DNA of 64,000 nucleotides from Orychophragmus violaceus (GCA_030180135.1 CM058229.1:46651522-46715521), one strand, 5' to 3'. Shown: positions 21,547 through 33,787, numbered from the stretch's first letter. Program-made: numbers and translations. The notes: generated by a model from the letters alone, not told the origin.

Positions 21547-24500
21547 CAATTACAGAAAGAGGAGGAGCTCGCCACCATGTAGACCAAAAGGTCGAACGAC
21601 CCAAGTAAAATAGGGCCCCCAAAGGACCTCACGACCCAAGTTTGCAAAGACGATGCTCATCCCGAAAGACTTGTTGGCATTGGAATCGACCTATCAGAGC
21701 CAGTCAAAAACGAATTGGTCTCTTTCCTTAAACAGAACGTCGATTCCTTTGCCTGGTCTTCAGTAGACATGAAAGGGATCAACATCGACGTAACCAGCCA
21801 CGAGCTGAATGTCGACCCGACATACAAACGGGTAAGACAAAAGCGTCGAAAACTAGGTCCGGAACGAGCTCAAGCCGTCAACGATGAGGTCGATCGGTTA
21901 TTAAAAATCGGATCGATCAGAGAGGTCAAGTACCCCGACTTGCTTGCGAATCCCGTAGTGGTCAAGAAAAAGAACGGGAAGTGGAGAGTCTGTGTAGATT
22001 TCATAGATCTCAACAAAGCATGTCCTAAAGACAGTTTCCCACTCCCGCACATCGACGGACTGTTCGAGGCTACCGTCGGACACCAGCTGCTATCCTTCAT
22101 GGACGCTTTCTCGGGGTACAATCAAATACTGATGAACCCCGAGGACCAAGAAAAGACTTCGTTCATAACTGATCGAGGCACGTACTGCTAAAAAGTCATG
22201 CCCTTCGGACTAAAAAACGCAGGAGCAACTTACCAACGCCTCGTCAACAAGATGTTTTCAGGACTCCTGGGCAAAATTATGGAAGTCTACATTGACGATA
22301 TGCTGGTAAAATCTTCTAAGTATGAGGATCACATCCCCGAACTAAAATAATGTTTTATCATTCTCAATAAATACGGGATGAAACTCAACCCAGAAAAGTG
22401 TACCTTCGGGGTCCCCTCAGGAGAATTCCTTTGTTACCTAGTGACAGAAAGAGGGATCGAAGCGAACCCCAAAAAGATCGCAACGTTTATAGAGATGAAG
22501 TCTCCTAGAACAACACGAGAAGTCCAGCGCCTGACTGGCAAAATAGCTGCTTTGAACCGCTTCATCTCGAGGTCGACTGATAAATGTCTACCCTTCTATC
22601 ACTTGCTCAAAGCGAACAAGAAGTTCCTCTTGGACGAAAAGTGCGAAGAAGCGTTCACCCAGCTTAAAGCATACTTAAGCGAACCACTCATACTGGCGAA
22701 ACCAGTAGAAGGGGAACCCCTCTACCTCTACCTAGCTGTTTCCACGACAGCAGTAAGTGGAGTCCTGGTTCGCGAAGAACAAAACGAACAACGGCCGGTG
22801 TACTACATCAGTAAGACCTTAATCGATGCCGAAACCAGGTACCCCGCCATGGAAAAACTTGCCTTAGCGCTGGTCACATCGGCTCGGAAACTCCGACCAT
22901 ACTTCCAATCGCACTCAATCATAGTGATGACCTCTCAGCCACTGAGAACCATCCTTCACAGTCCAAGCCAGTCTGGTCGACTAGTCAAATGGGCTATCGA
23001 ACTTAGCGAGTATGACATATAATATAAAGCTCGGACGTGCCTAAAAGCGCAAGTACTGGCAGATTTCATAATTGAGCTTCCCCCGACCGTCGAACTCGAC
23101 CCGACCTCCGCCAAGAAATGGAAGCTCTACGTTGATGGAGCTTCCTCGAGGCAAGGATCCGGAGTCGTAGTAAAGCTGGTCTCCCCCACGGGCGATGTAT
23201 TAGAACAGTCATTCAGACTGGGCTTCGCCGCATCAAACAATGAAGCAGAATACGAAGCGTTAATAGCCGGGCTCAGACTAACGATAGAAATAGGATCCCG
23301 AGAAGTAGACGCCTTCAGTGATTCCCAATTGGTCACGAGCCAATACCATGGCGATTACGAGGCTAAAGACGAACGGATGGAAGCATACCTACGGTAGTCC
23401 ACACGCTCACCGAACAGATCGGTTTTTTTTATCTAACGCAGATCGCGCGAGGGAAAAACACCGCAGCTGATGCCCTTGCCGCTCTAGCGTCGACATCAGA
23501 TCCTAACCTCAAAAGGATCATACCGGTCGAGGGAATCGAAAAACCAAGTATCGACATAGCCCTGAAAGCTCTATCCTTGAAAGAGGACGAGCCTTCCACA
23601 AAGGACGGGGTCGAACACAAGGAACGTCCCAAGGACACCAGTCGCGACATCATCGAGATTGATGATGATCTCGATCCAAGAAACACCGTGTACGTCGTGA
23701 ACGTCCCCGATGGACCAATCCAAACCACATCCACTAGTCAAGGACCCGAGCCTAACACTGACGAAGATTAGAGAACTCCGATCATCCGATACATTACAAA
23801 CGGCGAAGTCCCCGACGACAAATGGGAGGCACGGAAACTCAAAACGCAAAGCGCAAGGTACTGCGTCACGCAAGGAGAGCTCTTTAAAAGAAGTCTCTCC
23901 GTACCTTACCTCAAATGCCTCAATAAAAAGCAAGCCCTAGCCGTTGTCACACAGGCCCATTCCGGAAGACGAGCCTTGGCCGTACGAATCAAAAGGCAAG
24001 GCTATTTTTGGCCAACAATGGCCACCGAATGCGAGTCCTTTTCCAGCAAATGTGACAAATGCCAAAAGCATGCCCCGATTATTCATCTAGCATCAAAGAA
24101 ACTCTCCTCTATCTCATCACCATACCCATTCATGCGATGGGGAATGGACATCGTGGGACCTTTAGTTCCATCCAGCAAAAAGAAAGCTACACAACTATTG
24201 GTAATGACAGACTACTTCACTAAGTGGATCGAAGCAGAGTCATACCAAAAGATCAAAGACGTCCACGTTAAGGAGTTCGTCTGGCGAAACATCATGTGCC
24301 GACACGGGCTACCCCACGAGATCGTCACCGATAATGGGTCACAATTCATATCAAACGTGTTCAAGGAATTCTGTAGAACCTGGAACATACAGCTGACTTA
24401 TTCAACACCCCGCTATCCTCAAGGAAACGAACTGGCAGAAGCAGCTAAAAAAGCAATCATGAACAACCTTAAGAAAAGACTCAATGAGTGCAAAACGAGC

Positions 24501-24995
24501 TGGAGCGACGAGCTCCCAGCCGTACTCTGGACTCACCGGACTACTCCTCGCAAATCCACCGGCGAAACTCCCTTTTCGCTGGCTTAGGGGATCGAGGCGG
24601 TAGTACCAGCCGAAATCCTCGTTTCAAGCATTCGCAAAGAAGAATGCCCATGACAAGAGGAACTTAACAACAAGATGATAACAGACGAGCTCGATCTCGT
24701 CGACGAAAGGAGGAACCTCGCACTAACTCGAATCCAGAACTACCAACAAGCTGCAGCTCGCTACTACGATTCCAAGATCAAAACTCGAAGGTTTCAAGTA
24801 GGCAAGCTCGTCTTACGGAAAGTGTTCGACCATAAAAAGGAAGAACGCGCTGGAAAACTAGGAGCAAAGTGGGAAGGTCCTTACCAGGTCACAGATGTTG
24901 TGAAGGATGTGGTCTACCGACTCAAATCGGTAGAAACCCAGAAGCCTGAACTACGACCTTGGAACATCATCAACCTCAAAAATTACTTTCACTAA
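21547..24995 (+). pseudogene. E1 pol: RT, RNase H, second RNase H, integrase (broken)
   Basis: RT (21715-22490) has PVVVKKKNGKWRVCVDF, FPLPHID, YNQI and the catalytic YIDD (about 22289-22300). RNase H (22630-23010) has LYLYLAVSTTAVSGVL and the YPAMEKLALAL region. A second RNase H (23115-23390) has KLYVDGASS and NNEAEYEALIAGL. Integrase (23960-24995) has the CDKCQKHAP end of the zinc finger, GMDIVGP, TDNGSQF and LAEA, plus a C-terminal GKLGAKWEGPYQVTDV region. Stops interrupt at 21580 (TAG), 22189 (TAA), about 22348 (TAA), 23020 (TAA), 23396 and 23769 (TAG), 24585 (TAG) and about 24652 (TGA). Many look like C-to-T or G-to-A transitions. This copy cannot make active pol. Confidence 0.85.
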
Positions 24996-25916
24996 AAGTA
25001 CACCAACATAATCGAACTACGAAATGGCTTGATCCCCTTAAAAGGGTACGTAGGCAGCTCGACTTCGAGCGCAGCCATCCCCCAAACACAAGGCTTTTAC
25101 CGAGCTCAACAACTTCAAACAAAGTCTTACTAGCTTATCTTTGTGAAATCAAAATAAGTCCCTCGATCAATGTCTCTTTCTGTCTTAAAAGTCAGAGTCA
25201 TCGCGAAATACTTCGTCGTTACAAAGTGATATGAAATTATCTCTTCAAAAATTAAAGCGATATGAAATTATCTCTTCAGAAACAAACGGTATCAAGCTAT
25301 ACTCTCCGAGCGACCTGAAATGGCCTCTCTTCCAAACCAAGTGATATGAAATTATCTCTTCAAACGATCTGAAATGATCCCTCAAAAATATAAAATTCTT
25401 CCAACCTTGTGCAGCCTAGAAGAATGGGGGGGGGGGGGCTACCCTCTCCCTTTAAGCAAAATGGTGAAGTCAAGGCAGCTGCTCATACAAAAAGGCCTCC
25501 GCGCAATAGATCTATGTGAGTCTACTTCGATTTACTTAAAAATTCTTACCAAACATCAAGCTCGTATCACACGTCGGGGAAGAGTCATACCCCGAATATT
25601 GAGGAAGAACTCGAGCTCAAAAAAAAAAAAGATCAAACCAAGGGTTCATAAAAGAACACCCTAAGGCAATTCAATCCAGACTATGACCCCTCCTTAGAGG
25701 TTCAAACCACCATACGGCCGACTTTGTGCTAAGGTGTTAAAACAATAAAAGCTATGCTAAGACATGAAAATTTTTCATTGGAAAAAGGACACGATGTCCT
25801 CGAAGCTCGAATAAAAGCTCACTAAGAGCAACACCAAAATGAAACAGAGCCCCCTTGGGCAAACAAAGGTTCAAAAAAAAAGGAACTAAAGGCCTCTTCG
25901 GGCAAGGAATGAACAA
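24996..25916. other. E1 spacer between convergent pol and aORF, with GATA dyads
   Basis: No gene. Exact GATATGAAATTATC occurs at 25228, 25259 and 25343. Degenerate versions (GACCTGAAATGGCC, GATCTGAAATGATC) lie between about 25310 and 25380. The word is a dyad, GATA-N6-TATC on the other strand. A run of 13 G sits at 25426-25438. E2 has the same kind of array at 31412-31690 in the equivalent place. Confidence 0.7.
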
Positions 25917-27152
25917 TCAAAAGTGTTGCGATCGCGAGGAGACTTTGTCCCCATCCTCCGCATGATTGCCGGAGCCAATCCTAGTCGGGAGATGCGAACC
26001 ATACTTATCAAGACAGGGAGCGGTCGGCGGCGGAGCATGCGCCAGGATCACCGAATCGCTCGACACTGCCGGCAGGTTCAATTTGCCAATGCTGAAATCA
26101 GAGACCGCCGCGACATTCATCTCTTCCATGGCCGCCCTCTTCTTCTCAGCTAGCTTCAACACCTCCCGAGTCAGGTCAAGATCGCCGGAAGCAAACTCCG
26201 TGATGAGCATAATATTAGCCAAGGTCTCTTGAAGACGGATCTCAGTGCTTGTCTCGGCCTTCCAGCGTTCACTTTTCTCCTTGATCTCTTTAAGGATCTC
26301 CAAGTACTCCCCGCTCATCTTCTTCCTCTCCTCGTGGTCCGTGACCTCCACGTCAAAGCCTCTCCCCACGAGGACTCTCTCCAGATCTGCTCGATCCTGA
26401 GCAGCCTGCGGGGCTGCAACCCGGCTCGCTTCCTCGGCAGCCAGAGTTTGACCTGTTGCTGCTTGAAGCTTCTGAGAAAGATCTTCCTCCCGATTCTCGA
26501 GAGTCAGCAACCGAGCCTCTATCCCTTTGTACCTGTCCAGTCTCCTCTTAAGCTCCTCCTCTCGAGCTAGAGAACCTTGTAGCTACGCAGTCAGATCGCC
26601 TGCCGTCTCCTTTACGGTCTCAAGCTCGCCTGCATGTGACCCGCCACGCAGCTCGTACTCAGACCTGGCCACGAATCCGTTTGTAGCCTCCAAAAGCTGC
26701 ATAAAAATTCAAACGCTAAGCTCCACAAACGGGAAACAAGGAAAACAAAATGGCACGACCAGTTACCTTCCCAGCGGCCGTCGCCATCTCGGTGACCAAG
26801 TCGCCAAGGACCATGTCCTCGACAGCTGGGAGCCGAACACCCGTGGGCCTAAAGTGCCTCAACAAACGAGCCACGCCCCCCGACGCCTCAACATTTTCGC
26901 CCGATCTACTCGAGCTCGCCTCGGCGTTGACTCTCCGACGCTTCGGCACGTGAGAAAGAGTCCTATCTCCACTCCGGTCACTTAACCCCCTTGAATCGTT
27001 CGGGCGAGGGCCGCGTAAAGCCGGCTCCCCGGGCAAGATTGGGTCCGTCTCCCGAGCATCCAAAGAGGGAGAACTTCCCCCGTCTCCGCAGCCGTGTTAA
27101 CAACCCCGGCGCCAGGAGGAAGGGGAGAATCACACATGGCAAAAAAGAGGGC
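25917..27152 (-). pseudogene. E1 antisense ORF (aORF), 3' half
   Basis: Minus-strand continuation of the gene that starts at 46956. It was cut inside exon 3 by E2. Exon 3 resumes at 27152 and ends at 26767, with GEPALRGPRPNDSRG, a basic KRRR stretch and GVARLLRHFRPTGVRLPAVEDM. The donor is GTAACT. Exon 4 (26696-25917) encodes a long coiled coil with LAAEEASR, then LDLTREVLKLAEKKRAAMEEMN and AVSDFSIGKLNLPAVS, ending SSRSQHF. There is a stop in the first part of exon 4 (near 26585), and frame changes in exon 3. The homologous copy in E2 supports the exon map. Proteins of this type are annotated as 'putative gypsy type transposon' in plants; their function is unknown. Confidence 0.75.
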
Positions 27153-27157
27153 ATCGC

Positions 27158-27693
27158 TGTGAGATCCGGGATTCACACTAAGAATTTGTATTCGTGGATT
27201 TGGACTTTAGGATATAGAAATGGTATAGTTTCCTATGAATCAAAGACTTTATTGAGATTGATCGTCGAGGTAGAACAAACACAATCGAAAAGAGAGTACA
27301 AAGTATGATGATCGAGATATCTAGTCGAAGTGTTCTAAGTTAGGGTTTTCATGTCTTTAATGAGTCGCCACTTCTTCTTTAAATAGTCTCGACTCTGATC
27401 TATCTGTTCCGATATTTCGGCCTCTCCTTCGTAACGATCCCCGTGATCCTCGCGGATCAGTTGAACTGGAAAAGACCGAGTCACTCTATCTCCACGTCGT
27501 CTCCTGCTGAGCTCGAGCTCAATCGCCTCTTACTTTGGCATCGCTTGGGCCTCGTCAAAGCGTCATTCGTTTGGGCCCAACTAATGAATCGGCTCGTCTC
27601 TTCGTCTTTGATCCTGGAACGGGCTCACAGATATGGGCCTTTGTCTTATTTGTTAATGGGCCGGATTTCCTAGAGGGAAATCCAGTACCAACA
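27158..27693 (-). repeat. E2 3' LTR
   Basis: 536 bp, read on the minus strand as TGTTGGTACTGG...TCTCACA. Beyond it, the minus strand reads ATGGGCTGGAGGGCTAT (27694-27710), the polypurine tract. Its partner is 45296-45830. Confidence 0.9.
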
Positions 27694-28246
27694 ATAGCCC
27701 TCCAGCCCATTGATTTCGAGAAGTCGAGGTTAATGGGCGGTGGACGTTAAGGAAGCCCTAATGATTGTTTTCGCCTCGTCCGCAGATCTTGTTTTAATCG
27801 GGTGGCCTAGATTGGGCGCGTGGGTTGGATCAGCCTAATCGCGGCGCGTCCCTTACCACGGCGGACGTGACTCAATCGTTAATCATTCGCTCCTGCCTTT
27901 AGATCTTGTATCGACGGTCGAGATCTCAGGGAACTGAAGGATCCTAACTGTCTCAATCTTTTTCGTGATTATTTACAAATTTCGAATTGAGCGGTTGGGA
28001 TTGTGGGATGCGAAAGATCCCACGGATCTCGAGCACGAGATAGTTTAAAAGGGGAAGTTACCTAGCACGATTCCCATTACTGCTCGCACTACAAATCGTC
28101 AAGGTAACTTCTTCTCCCTCATTATATCCCCTTTTTTATGCTTGCCTCTCGCTCTTATTCCTTTTGTCGTTACTCCGAGACTTTCTCCTCTAGAGATTTC
28201 GTCTTTCTTCTTTTCTCAAAAGAAATTTCCGATACACCGAACTATC
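27694..28246 (+). promoter_or_regulatory. Polypurine tract and upstream region of the E2 aORF
   Basis: The first 17 bases are the E2 polypurine tract (minus strand). The rest precedes the aORF start. A TTTAAAAGGGG box at about 28045-28055 and a pyrimidine-rich leader from about 28080 look like a plant core promoter driving the opposite-strand ORF. This is an inference from position and composition; no mapped transcript is available. Confidence 0.4.
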
Positions 28247-30745
28247 ATGGTTCGAAAGAGTACGGCCAGGGCAAGTTCAATTGTGGCGGCGGGACCGATT
28301 GGTCCTCATCCACCGTCCAGTCTGACTGTCGACCAAATACGGAAGTTTCGGGCGAAGTGCCGGATTCCGCCGGAGGTGGAGATACTTATCCCATCACCGG
28401 AAATGTCCCCAGAAACTGTCGTCGAGGGTCATTGATGTGCTTCTTATACCTATTTCGATAAATGTGGATTGTTTTTTCCAATCCCTCGCATTATCTCGTG
28501 GGTTTTGGCTCAGCTCCAGCTGGCCTTTCACCAGATGACTCCGAATTTCGTTTGGTATGTCATCGGGCTCGGGGTCAGAGCCGTCGAGGAGGGCATCGAC
28601 TTCGGGGTCGAGGAGTTGATGAGGGTTTGTTCGGTAAAACATAACACTCGTTTTCCCGGGACCTACTACCTCTCTCCTCGCCATGGGAAGATCCTTGATG
28701 AGATCCCGACGAGGGATGTGTGGAAAAGTAAATACTTTTACTTCAGGATCAATCATTACTCGGTCGAGGATTTTGATTATTCGGTTATCCCGACAAGATG
28801 GGCAGCTAGAGTTGGTTAGCTTATAGGGTTTACTAGTTTCTCTGGTTGCTACGGTGTCCTTCATTGACATCGAGCTGTTTGCTAATAACCTTTTTGGTTT
28901 CTTGGCAGAGGCTCCTGAGTCATTACCTTTGAACCCAAATACATCGAGTTTGATAGCTCGCCTTCGGAGAGGAGATATCCGCTGGTCTAACTTTACGGAC
29001 CAGCGAATTCGAGCTGCCTTAGGTCTTGCGGCCCGACAACCTCCTTTATATCAACCTCGTCTTTCGCGAGACGGATCACGCTTCCCTTTTAGGCCCACTT
29101 CGACTCGAATCGTTCAGGCTCCGCTTCAGATTATCGAGCGGGCTGGAGAGAGTAAGTATTTTGGCTAGTCCGTAGAAGGATTTTTGCGCCATATGCCTTT
29201 TCGTTTGCCGGGCTGACTTGAGTCTGTTTTGTCTGCAGATCGATCTGTTTCGGACGACAGTTCTACCGCAAGCACCCCTTCTTTTGGAAAGATGTCGCGA
29301 AGATCTAGCAGTCATCGGAACGGGAAGGATCCCGTTGATCTGGCGAAGAAAATGAAGGCCGGCGACTTGAGAAACGCCCTTCTTTTTGCCATGGGCGAGG
29401 GGCCTCCTCCTCCTCCTTCGATCCCTCCTCCTGACCCTGTTCATTTTTCTCTCCCCGAGGTCGCAGGGTCCGGAGAGGCAAACGTGGGGGTGGAGAATTT
29501 ACCTCCTCTTTCAGCCGGTCAGGAACCAGTTCAGATCCCGTCTGGAGAGCCTGCTTTGCGCAACTCCCGGTCGAATGGTTCGAGGGGATCAAACGGTCGT
29601 AGTCGGGGCGGTCCTCCTCCTCCGGCGGCGAAGCGTCAAAGAAATGACGCGGAGGTGAGCTCGAGGAGATCGAACCAGAGTGTTGAGGCGAGACCTGCTT
29701 CTTCTGGGTCTTCCGGGTCTTTCAACTGGCGCTTCGGGCACCAGAAGGAATGTCCGATTGCGGATGACCCGAAGGGTGTGGCCTATCTGCTGAGGCATTT
29801 TGAGCCCGCAGGTGTTCAGCTCCCGGCTGTCGGCGATATGGCTCTCGGTGAAGCTTATACCGAGATGATGGCGGCTTCTGGGAAGGTAACGATTTCCTTC
29901 CTTCGCTTTTTGATATGTTTTATGCTTAATTCTCGTTTTTCTCGTAGGCCTTGGAGGCTGCGAACAGGTTTGCGGCTAGGGCCGAGCGAGAGCTGCGGGA
30001 GATACCGCAGGCGAGTGAGCTCGATACCGTTGAGAAGACGGTTAGCGACCTGAGAGCGCAATTGTAGGGGGCCTTGGCTCGAGAGGAGGAGCAACGGAAG
30101 AAGGCGGGCGACCTGGATGCGCAGTTGCAAGGTGCCTTGGCTCAGGTTTTGGTCACGGAGGAGGCGAGTCGAACCTCCATTGAGGCAGGTCGGGTTGCGG
30201 ATGTGCGGGCTGCGCAATGTTAGGGCGATCTGGACAAGGCTCTCGCCGACCGAGAGTTTGACGTCAAGGTGGCGGCCCATGAGGCGAGGAAGGGGTTGAA
30301 CGGTGAATACCTCAAGATTCTCGAGGGAATCTCGGCGAAGGAGAGCCAAAGGAAAGTCGTCGTGAGCGCCGAGATGAGGCTTCAGGAGGCTTTGGCCAAT
30401 ATCGCGCTTATCGCCGAGTTCGCTTATGGTGAACTGGATCTGACCAAGGAGGTGATGGACTTGGCCGAGAAGAAAAGATTGGCCACGGAGGAGATGAATG
30501 CCGCGGCGGTGTCGGACTTCAGTATCAGCAAGCTTAATTTGCCGGTGATGTCGGACGATTCCGTGATCTTGGCGCGTCCTCTAAACCAGGCGGCCGCTCG
30601 TCTTGATCAGTATGGATCGAACCTTCCGACCGGAGTTAGCTTGCGAGTTAGCGATGAGGTCGAGGGTCGACTTGAGGAAGACAAGGCGACTGATGATCAG
30701 ATTGAGGATCAAGACGAAGCATCCTCTCCTTCCAAGCAGTTCTAG
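28247..30745 (+). pseudogene. E2 antisense ORF (aORF), four exons
   Basis: The start is ATG 28247 in ATCATGG. Exons: 28247-28814, 28909-29151, 29239-29885 and 29948-30745, with GT..AG introns. Exon 1 has GPHPPSSLTVDQI, CRIPPEVEI, then a conserved domain with LGVRAVEEGIDFG and FPGTYYLSPR. Exon 2 has LIARLRRGDIRW. Exon 3 is Ser/Pro/Arg-rich, with a KRQR basic patch and VAYLLRHFEPAGVQLPAVGDM. Exon 4 is a long coiled coil ending in Asp/Glu-rich sequence. In-frame stops are at 28433 (TGA), 30065 and 30221 (TAG), so this copy is a pseudogene. The exon 1 domain resembles Transposase_28 (putative gypsy type). It is convergent with E2 pol. Confidence 0.78.
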
Positions 30746-31925
30746 TCCTCTTTTTATTCGTTGCTTCCCTAGAGGGCTTTTAATTTGTCCTCAGACTTTT
30801 GTTGCCCAAGGGGGCTTTTTTTTGTTTTTGGTGTTATCCTTAGTGGGCTTTTGTTCGAACTTGAGGACATCGTGTCCTCTCTTTTATTTATGAATTGCTT
30901 TCGAATCTTTCATGCCTTAGCATAGACTTTACTGATTCGATGCTTCGGCATAGAGTTTGGCCGTTATGGCAACTTGAACCTCTCCGGAGGGGACGACAAA
31001 TAACTTGTCTTGAATTGCCTTGGTGAGTTCTTTTACGAACTTTTAAGTCAATTGTACGCGAGGTACCACTTTTTCGTAGTGTAAGATCCGAGCTTAACTC
31101 CGGATGTTTTCAAAGAATTGCTGAATATAAGGACGAATCGAAGTGGACTTACAAAGGTTGTTTGCTTGAATAACTGTCTCGACTTCTTTGTCTTTTGCTT
31201 GGAGGGAGGGGGTATCCCCCCCCAATTCTTTTAATCCGTATAAGGTTTAGAATAATTATAGGTTTTGGAAGGATCGCTCTGCATCTCTTTCTTTGGGACG
31301 ATCATTTCAGTTCGTTCGAATCGGGAGGACAGTTTTGGGTCGCTTGTTTTGGGACGATCGTTTCAGCTCGTTCGATTTGGAAGGACCATTTTAGGTCGCT
31401 TTGTTTGAAGGGATAATTTCATATCACTTGGTTTTGGGGGAGACCGTTCGTGGTCTCTCGGAAGGGATAATTTCATATCGCTTGTTTGTGGAGGGATAAC
31501 TTCATATCGCTTTATTTCTTGGAGAGATCATTTCATATCACTTGATTTTTTGAAGAGATAATTTCATATCGCTTGATTTTGGGAGAGGCCATTTCAGGTA
31601 GCTCGGAAGGGATAATTTCATATCGCTTGTTTACGGAGGGATAATTTCATATCACTTTAGCTTTTGAAGAAATAATTTCATATCTCTTTTTGAAAATGTT
31701 ATGGTGAGGTATTTCGCAATGACTCTAACTTTTACGACAGAAAAAAGCATTGGATTAAGAGACTTATTTTGATTTCACAAAGATAAGCTAGTATGACTTC
31801 GTCAGAAGTTGTTGAGCTCGGTAAGAGCTTTGTGTTTGGGGGGTGGCTGCGCTCGAAGTCGAGCTGCCTACGTACCCTTTTAAGGGGATCAAGACATTTG
31901 GTAGTTCGATTATGTTGTCGTACTC
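30746..31925. repeat. E2 spacer with repeated GATAATTTCATATC dyads
   Basis: Between the 3' ends of the convergent aORF and pol. Exact or near GATAATTTCATATC units lie at 31412, 31466, 31497, 31528, 31557, 31609, 31641 and 31671 (the first base or one internal base varies), often about 29-32 bp apart. The intervening words are TCGCTTG, TCACTTG and GAGGGA. E1 carries the same unit on the opposite strand at the same place. Confidence 0.7.
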
Positions 31926-33782
31926 CTAGTGGAAGTACTTTTTGAGGTTGATGATGTTCCAAGGTCGTAGTTCAGGTTTCTGGGTTTCCACCGACTTGAG
32001 TCGGTAGACCCCGTCCTTTGCAACGTCGGTGACTTGGTAAGGACCTTCCCACTTTGCTCCTAACTTCCCAACGTGTTCCTCCTTTTTATGGTCGAACACT
32101 TTCCGTAAGACGAGCTCTCCTACTTGAAACCTTCGAGTTTTGATCTTGGAATCGTAATAACGAGTTGCGGCTTGTTGGTAGTTCTGGATTCGAGCTAGTA
32201 CGAGGTTCCTCCTTTCGTCGACGAGATCGAGCTCGTCAGTTATCATCTTGTTATTGAGTTCCTCTTGTCGTGGGCATTCTTCTTTGTGGATGCTTGACAC
32301 GAGGATTTCGGCTGGTACTACCGCCTTGATCCTGTAAGCCAGCGAGAAGGGAGTCTCGCCGGTGGATTTGCGGGGGGTAGTCCGGTAGGCCCAGAGTACG
32401 GCTGGGAGCTCGTCGCTCCAGCTCATTTTGTACTCATTGAGTCTTTTCTTGAGGCTATTCATGATTGCCTTGTTAGCCGCTTCCGCCAGCCCGTTCCCTT
32501 GGGGATAGCGTGGCGTTGAATAAGTCAGCTTTATGTTCCACGTTCTGCAGAACTCCTTGAAGGCGTTTGATATGAACTGGGAACCGTTATCAGTGACGAT
32601 CTCGTGGGGTAGTCCGTGCCGGCAAACGATGTTTCGCCAGACGAACTCCTTAACGTGAACGTCTTTGACCTTTTGGTACGACTCTGCTTCAATCCATTTG
32701 GTAAAGTAGTCTGTCATTACCAATAAGTGTGTGGCTTTCTTTTTTGCCGGATGCGACTAGGGGCCCCCACGATGTCCATTCCCCATCGCATGAATGGGTA
32801 TGGCGATGAGATAGAGGAGAGTTTCTCCGATGCTTGGTGGATAATCGGGGCGTGCTTTTGGCACTTGTCGCATTTGTTGGAGAAGGACTCGCATTCGGTG
32901 GTCATTGTTGGCCAGAAATATCCTTGCGTTTTGATTCGTACGGCCAGGGCTCGTCCTCTGGAATGGCTTCCGCAGGATCCGTCGTGGGTTGCGTGATCAC
33001 GTCTAGGGCTTGCCTTTTGTCGAGGCATTTGAGGTAAGGTCCAGAGAGACTCCTTTTAAAGAGCTCTCCTTGTGTGACGCAGTACCTTGCACTTTGTACC
33101 TTGAGTTTCCGTGCCTCCCATTTGTCGTCCGGAACTTCGCCATTTGTAATTTATCGAATGATCGGAGTTCTCCAATCTTCGTCATTGTCAGGCTCGGGTC
33201 CTTGACTGGTGGATGCGGCTTGGATTGGTCCGTCGGGGACGTTCGCGACGTACACGGCATTTCTCGGATCAGGATCATCATCAATTTCGATGATGTCGCG
33301 ACTGGTGTTGCCGAGATATTTTTTGTGCTCGACATCCTCCTTTATGGCAGGCTCGTCCTCTTTCAAGGACAGAGCCTTTAGGGCTATGTCGATGCTTGGT
33401 TTCTCGATCCCCTCGACCGGTATGATCCTTTTAAGGTTAGGATCTGATGTTGATGCTAATGCGGCTAGGGCATCGGCTGCGGTGTTTTCCCACCGCGGGA
33501 TCCGTGTTAGATCAAAGAATTCGATCTGTTTGGCGAGCGTATGGACTACCTGTAGGTATGCTTCCATGCGCTCGTCCTTGGCCTCGTAGTCGCCGTGATA
33601 TTGGCTCGTGACCAATTGGGAGTCGCTGAACGCGTCTACTTCTCGGGCTCCTATTGCTATTGCTAGTCTGAGCCTGGCTATTAACGCTTCATATTTTGCT
33701 TCGTTATTTGATGCGGCGAAGCCCAGTCTGAAAGATTGTTCCAATACTTCGCCGGTAGGGGAGACCAGTTTTACTCCGACTC
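31926..33782 (-). pseudogene. E2 pol 3' part: second RNase H end and integrase
   Basis: The minus-strand continuation of pol after the copia insertion. 33782-33151 encodes the rest of the second RNase H (SPTGEVLEQSFRLGFAASNN, FSDSQLVTSQYHGDYEAKDERMEAY) and the linker. 33028-32717 has the integrase zinc finger end (CDKCQKHAP) and GMDIVGA. 32723-31926 is an open integrase core and C terminus with TDNGSQF, GLAEAANKAI and KLGAKWEGPYQVTDV, ending NLKKYFH. A frameshift separates 33028-32717 from the next frame near 32720. It is better kept than E1. Confidence 0.85.
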
Positions 33783-33787
33783 CAGAT

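Noticed and set aside
26527..27308. Plus-strand ORFs over the E1 aORF
   Set aside because: GC-rich coding sequence on the minus strand leaves long open shadows. The splice sites and coiled coil fit the minus strand.
33010..33589. Plus-strand ORFs opposite E2 pol (33010-33381, 33209-33589)
   Set aside because: Antisense shadows of the RNase H/integrase linker, with mirror counterparts at 23429-23933 in E1.
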